Source: Cnuella takakiae (GTDB lineage: Bacteria; Bacteroidota; Bacteroidia; Chitinophagales; Chitinophagaceae). Taken from it: a stretch of DNA of 34,151 nt. Positions 31,098 to 34,151 of the stretch are shown piece by piece. Within the stretch, counting starts at the first letter, position 1. Each line of letters opens with the position of its first letter. The stretch lies in contig NZ_MTFE01000010.1 in NCBI RefSeq assembly GCF_001953305.1, positions 3,855,458-3,889,608 on the forward strand. The letters are read 5' to 3'. The position numbers and the translations under genes are program-made. The notes under the pieces were generated by a model. That model saw only the letters and a program-made list of their open reading frames with translations, did not search any database and was not told the DNA's origin.

Positions 31098-31979
31098 ATG
31101 AAATTCATTAAATTGAAAGACGCCGCCAGCGGCGAGGAGGTACAAATCTCCTACAAAGATTATGGGCAGGGCCGCCCAGTAGTACTCATCCATGGATGGC
31201 CACTCAGTAAAGACATGTGGGAATACCAGATCGACGACCTGGTGAATGCCGGCCTGCGGGTGGTAAAATACGACCGCCGCGGTTTTGGCAAATCCGACAA
31301 ACCCTGGGATGGCTACGACTACGACACGCTTACCGAGGACCTGCATGCCTTGTTGGAACAACTGGACCTTCGCGATGCAGTACTGGTCGGCTTTTCCATG
31401 GGGGGCGGCGAGGCTGTTCGCTATATCAGCCGTTATGGCACCGACAGGGTTTCGGGACTGGTACTGGTGAGTGCTGTTACTCCTTATATGCTCAAAACCG
31501 CCGACAATCCCGATGGTGTGGACGAGTCGGTGTTTGCCGAGATGATGACCGAAATGAAAAAGGACCGCATCGGTTTCTTGGACGATTTTGGTAAGAAGTT
31601 TTTTGGCGTAAGCCTGATTAACCACCCGGTAAGTACGCCCCTGCTTGAATATTATCGCAGCCTGGCATCGGTGGCCCTTCCCCGTGCTACCCAGCAATGT
31701 GCCATTGCTTTTGCCCAAACAGATTTCCGCAACGATATACAAAATATCAAGGTACCAACCCTGATCATTCATGGTGATGCGGATAAAACGGTACCCATTG
31801 AAGCAAGCAGCAACAGGACGGCACAAATGATTGCCGGTGCTGAATACATCGTGTATGAAGATGCACCACATGGCCTGTTCTATACGCATCGCGAAAGACT
31901 GAACGCTGACCTGATTGGGTTTTGCAGCAAGCACGCAACAACTGCTGCTGCCTCCACGCAACAACGCATCAGCGGATAA
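31098..31979 (+). CDS. Alpha/beta hydrolase (non-haem chloroperoxidase-like)
   Basis: A 293-residue alpha/beta hydrolase. Seen: the oxyanion region LIHGWPLSKDMWEYQ (about 30-44), YDRRGFGKSDKPW, the nucleophile elbow GFSMGGGE with Ser100, the acid in IIHGDADKTVP (about 225-232), and the base in DAPHGLFYTH (about 257-265). This arrangement is the cofactor-free haloperoxidase/esterase type; the true substrate is not evident. The start is the ATG at 31098; the GTG at 31089 is in frame but weaker. The C-terminal tail (about 280-293) is Thr/Ala-rich. A stem-loop begins 19 nt after the stop. Confidence 0.93.
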   Translation: MKFIKLKDAASGEEVQISYKDYGQGRPVVLIHGWPLSKDMWEYQIDDLVNAGLRVVKYDRRGFGKSDKPWDGYDYDTLTEDLHALLEQLDLRDAVLVGFSMGGGEAVRYISRYGTDRVSGLVLVSAVTPYMLKTADNPDGVDESVFAEMMTEMKKDRIGFLDDFGKKFFGVSLINHPVSTPLLEYYRSLASVALPRATQQCAIAFAQTDFRNDIQNIKVPTLIIHGDADKTVPIEASSNRTAQMIAGAEYIVYEDAPHGLFYTHRERLNADLIGFCSKHATTAAASTQQRISG

Positions 31980-31997
31980 ATTCCAGTATATTGGTTA

Positions 31998-32030
31998 AGC
32001 CGGTAGCCCCTGGCTGCCGGCTATTATTAT
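31998..32030 (+). terminator. Probable terminator of the alpha/beta hydrolase gene
   Basis: An 11-bp stem with one T-G wobble (31998-32008 with 32012-32022) and a 3-nt loop, followed by ATTATTATT instead of a pure T run. Confidence 0.5.
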
Positions 32031-32125
32031 CCAGATGGTTGCATGTTCCTGCTTTTTGCCTGCTTGTTTGCATAAGCAAAGCCTTGCCATTATTTTCACC
32101 ACCGCCCCACCAATCCGCAAAAAAC

Positions 32126-33460
32126 ATGCTTATGATTCCGGACAACATAGCCAGTGGTCCCGACCTTATTCCAGCCAATGATGCCCAACGATTGGCGGCA
32201 CTACACCGGTACCAGATCATCTATTCCGACCCGGAAGAAGTGTTTGACAATATCACCCGCATCATGGCCGTTGTATTTGATATGCCCATGGCCTTTATAT
32301 CCCTGGTAGATAAAGAGCAGGTTTTTTATAAAGCAAAAGTGGGCCCTTTTAACCTGCCCCAGGTAGACCGCAACGATAGCCTTTGCTCCATTGCCATTTT
32401 ACAACCACAGCCCACCATTTTCACCAATACGCTAGATGTTCCTTACCTCACGGAAGGCCGGTTTATAAAAGGGGAAGGCGGCCTCCGCTTTTATGCAGGG
32501 GCGCCCCTAACTACACCGGAAGGTTTACGCATTGGCACCGTATGCGTATGTGATACCACGCCCCGGAATTTTACAACAGAACAAACCCTGTTGCTGGAGC
32601 GCTTTGCACAGTTGGTGCAACACGAAATAGAAATCAGGCTTGCAGCCCGCGCACAAGGTGTGGAACTGGAGGCCATGGTAGCAGCCCGCACAGCTGAACT
32701 ACAAAGGGCCAACGAAGCTTTGCAAAAAACAAATGCCGAACTGGAACAGTTTGCCTATGTAAGCAGCCACGACCTGCAGGAGCCGCTGCGCAAAATCCGT
32801 ATTTATTCAAGCCTGATTGCCGAAAATGAAGGGCTAAACTGGAGCGAACGTACACAGGAAGCACACCGCAAGATCATGGAGTCCACCGAGCGCATGAGTG
32901 GTTCGCTAAAAGACCTGCTGCATTTTGCGGGGCTGTCGAAAGCAGAAAGTTTTGAACTGGTGGACCTCAATGAAGTGCTGGTTGCCGTTACCAGCGACCT
33001 GGAACTGCAGATAAGGCAACAAAATGCACGGATCAACGCCGCAACCTTACCTACCCTGCCGGCCATTCCCTTGCAGATGCACCAACTATTTTATAACCTG
33101 CTGAATAATGCCCTGAAATACCGCAGGCCCAACACAACACCCGAGATTGCTATCCAGGTAAAAGAAGTTGAAGACGGCAATACAGGCAATAAAGGGTTTG
33201 AAATTACAATAGCTGATAATGGTATTGGGTTCGACATGCAGTACCACGATAAAATATTCACGATCTTCCAACGACTGCACAACCGCACCGAATATAGTGG
33301 CAATGGCATTGGCCTTGCATTATGCCGCAAAGTGGTGCAAAACCATAGCGGCAATATTTACGCTACCAGCATTCCCGGTCAGGGCACTTGCTTTCATGTA
33401 GTACTACCCAATACTTCGGCAAGGATGGCTACGGCAGTACCTGAAATGGCTGCAATATAA
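32126..33460 (+). CDS. Cytosolic sensor histidine kinase with GAF domain
   Basis: A 444-residue protein without membrane helices. Order: GAF domain (about 30-175, with ITRIMAVVFDMPMAFISLVD and the loop FYAGAPLTTPEGLRIGTVCV), a coiled-coil linker (about 176-210), the HisKA helix pair with the phospho-acceptor His215 in SSHDLQEPLRKI, and an HATPase domain with the N box (LLNNALKYR), DNGIGF (364-369) and GNGIGLAL (392-399). GAF inputs often bind small ligands or light-sensing cofactors; the ligand here is unknown. No response regulator lies next to it, so it is an orphan kinase in this window. The ATG at 32126 is chosen because the upstream frame overlaps the preceding gene. Confidence 0.94.
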   Translation: MLMIPDNIASGPDLIPANDAQRLAALHRYQIIYSDPEEVFDNITRIMAVVFDMPMAFISLVDKEQVFYKAKVGPFNLPQVDRNDSLCSIAILQPQPTIFTNTLDVPYLTEGRFIKGEGGLRFYAGAPLTTPEGLRIGTVCVCDTTPRNFTTEQTLLLERFAQLVQHEIEIRLAARAQGVELEAMVAARTAELQRANEALQKTNAELEQFAYVSSHDLQEPLRKIRIYSSLIAENEGLNWSERTQEAHRKIMESTERMSGSLKDLLHFAGLSKAESFELVDLNEVLVAVTSDLELQIRQQNARINAATLPTLPAIPLQMHQLFYNLLNNALKYRRPNTTPEIAIQVKEVEDGNTGNKGFEITIADNGIGFDMQYHDKIFTIFQRLHNRTEYSGNGIGLALCRKVVQNHSGNIYATSIPGQGTCFHVVLPNTSARMATAVPEMAAI

Positions 33461-33478
33461 ATGGCCAACATCTGCACT

Positions 33479-33934
33479 TTATTGAACCCTGTTTACCGGT
33501 ACGTATTTCTGAATGGTACCATCGGCGGCTATCATACCCGAATACAGGATTAGGGTATCTATATTGAATTCATAATGGACGATAGCATTGCCGGCGTCCT
33601 TTAAAAGGATGGCATCCATCATCCGGTTGGTTTGGAGGGAGCTGTCTTTAAGGCGGCTGTAAGTTCCAGTAGTCACCGGGCCGTCTTTGGGAATCATCTG
33701 GTAAGTATCGGCAGTAAATTTCCAGCGGTTACCAGTACCGGGTTGCAGGTTGGGACCGCTTCCTTGTGGCAGCATGCCGCCGTAAATAACCCTGAGTTCC
33801 CATTCCCCTTCCAGGCTGGTAATCTGTTTCTTTTCCACCGCATGATTTCCGGTGTTGGAAGTATCGCCTGGTTTATGGCAACCTGCCAGAAGAAACAGTG
33901 CAGCCAGTGAATTAATTATAAGCTTGTGCGTCAT
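33479..33934 (-). CDS. Small lipoprotein, lipocalin-like, unknown function
   Basis: A 151-residue protein with a lipoprotein signal peptide (LFLLAGC, lipid-bearing Cys19). The mature part shows ITSLEGEWELRVIYGG followed by RWKFTADTYQM and several beta strands, a pattern common in the short lipocalin-like lipoproteins of Bacteroidota. No catalytic motif is seen. It is convergent with the histidine kinase gene, with 18 nt between the stop codons. It lies downstream of the tRNA-Gly gene on the same strand, but a hairpin separates them. Confidence 0.8.
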   Translation of the reverse strand: MTHKLIINSLAALFLLAGCHKPGDTSNTGNHAVEKKQITSLEGEWELRVIYGGMLPQGSGPNLQPGTGNRWKFTADTYQMIPKDGPVTTGTYSRLKDSSLQTNRMMDAILLKDAGNAIVHYEFNIDTLILYSGMIAADGTIQKYVPVNRVQ

Positions 33935-34055
33935 TTCCGTAATTTATTAAACACTGACATGCTACTTGACAGATCCGTTGCACGGAAAACCTGAATTTAT
34001 AAAGAGTAGTAAGGTGAAGACCCTGTTATTGCAATCAAACCAAAAGCATGGGCAA

Positions 34056-34088
34056 AGAAAAAGCCACCTCAAATGAGATGGCTTTTTA
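34056..34088 (-). terminator. Probable terminator of the tRNA-Gly gene
   Basis: An AGCCAcCTC/GAGaTGGCT stem with one mismatch and an AAAT loop (34062-34083), followed on the minus strand by a T-rich tract (34056-34061). Confidence 0.65.
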
Positions 34089-34092
34089 TCTG

Positions 34093-34151
34093 AGCGGAAG
34101 ACGAGATTCGAACCCGCGACCCCAACCTTGGCAAGGTTGTGCTCTACCAGC
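34093..34151 (-). tRNA. tRNA-Gly(GCC), 5' part beyond window edge
   Basis: Read on the minus strand from the edge: the right half of a D arm, the anticodon arm CAACC-TTGCCAA-GGTTG with anticodon GCC, the T arm with GGTTCGAAT, the acceptor 3' strand CTTCCGC and a T discriminator base. The 5' acceptor strand (expected GCGGAAG) lies outside. CCA is not encoded. About 17 nt are missing. Confidence 0.9.

Noticed and set aside
31029-31964. 311-codon minus-strand frame opposite the alpha/beta hydrolase
   Set aside because: The plus strand has the full Ser-Asp-His hydrolase; the minus frame has no family features.
31922-32125. N-terminal extension of the histidine kinase with a hydrophobic stretch (possible membrane anchor)
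   Set aside because: It overlaps the end of the hydrolase gene and the terminator between them, and the sequence is Cys/Pro/His-rich as expected of non-coding DNA.

Overview
The window is a stretch of chromosome from a member of the Bacteroidota, most likely the family Chitinophagaceae. Three things point there: promoters of the TAnnTTTG type in front of many genes, the protein families present (BNR-repeat propeller, GH78 rhamnosidase pair, MORN-like secreted protein, FUSC exporter) and the gene order infA-rpmJ-rpsM-rpsK-rpsD-rpoA-rplQ followed by carA. No phage, insertion sequence, CRISPR array or integrase gene is visible. The genus cannot be fixed from the sequence alone.

Layout. Positions 1-4009 (minus strand) hold the start of a PlsC-type acyltransferase, rpsA for ribosomal protein S1, and a secreted MORN-like protein. 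Positions 4129-10838 hold a secreted BNR/sortilin-like propeller, an acetyl-CoA hydrolase/transferase, a FUSC membrane protein and aroQ. Positions 10902-16851 (all minus) hold the translation/transcription cluster infA, rpmJ, rpsM, rpsK, rpsD, rpoA, rplQ, then carA and a GNAT acetyltransferase. Positions 17049-24434 hold a conserved protein of unknown function, homogentisate dioxygenase, a tiny zinc-ribbon protein, a YfcE-like phosphoesterase, a four-helix membrane protein, a TolB-like propeller, a TPR lipoprotein, ribulose-phosphate epimerase and a hemerythrin-domain protein. Positions 24499-29864 hold two GH78-type glycosidases, one after the other on the minus strand. Positions 30131-34151 hold a MOSC protein, an alpha/beta hydrolase, a GAF histidine kinase, a lipoprotein and the 3' part of a tRNA-Gly(GCC) gene.

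Most genes are housekeeping or ordinary accessory genes. The unusual signal lies between them. At least fourteen gene ends carry an inverted or palindromic repeat beginning 0-13 nt after the stop codon. The repeats belong to several unrelated sequence families built from short iterated words, for example GCTAATGTGCTAA (four exact copies), AGCCAACAGC (three copies) and hairpins with the core AGGTYT/ARACCT. Several members preserve the arm-to-arm pairing while the arm sequence changes. They sit in nearly every gap of the S13-alpha ribosomal operon, whose intergenic gaps (113-189 nt) are unusually long. I consider this the part of the window most likely to repay further work.

Regulation that can be read directly: TAnnTTTG -7 boxes precede rpsA, carA, the GNAT gene, infA, the four-helix membrane gene, the TPR lipoprotein, the hemerythrin gene and the MOSC gene. 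For the last three (and, with a weaker box, aroQ) the box ends only 4-6 nt before the ATG, which predicts leaderless or nearly leaderless mRNAs.
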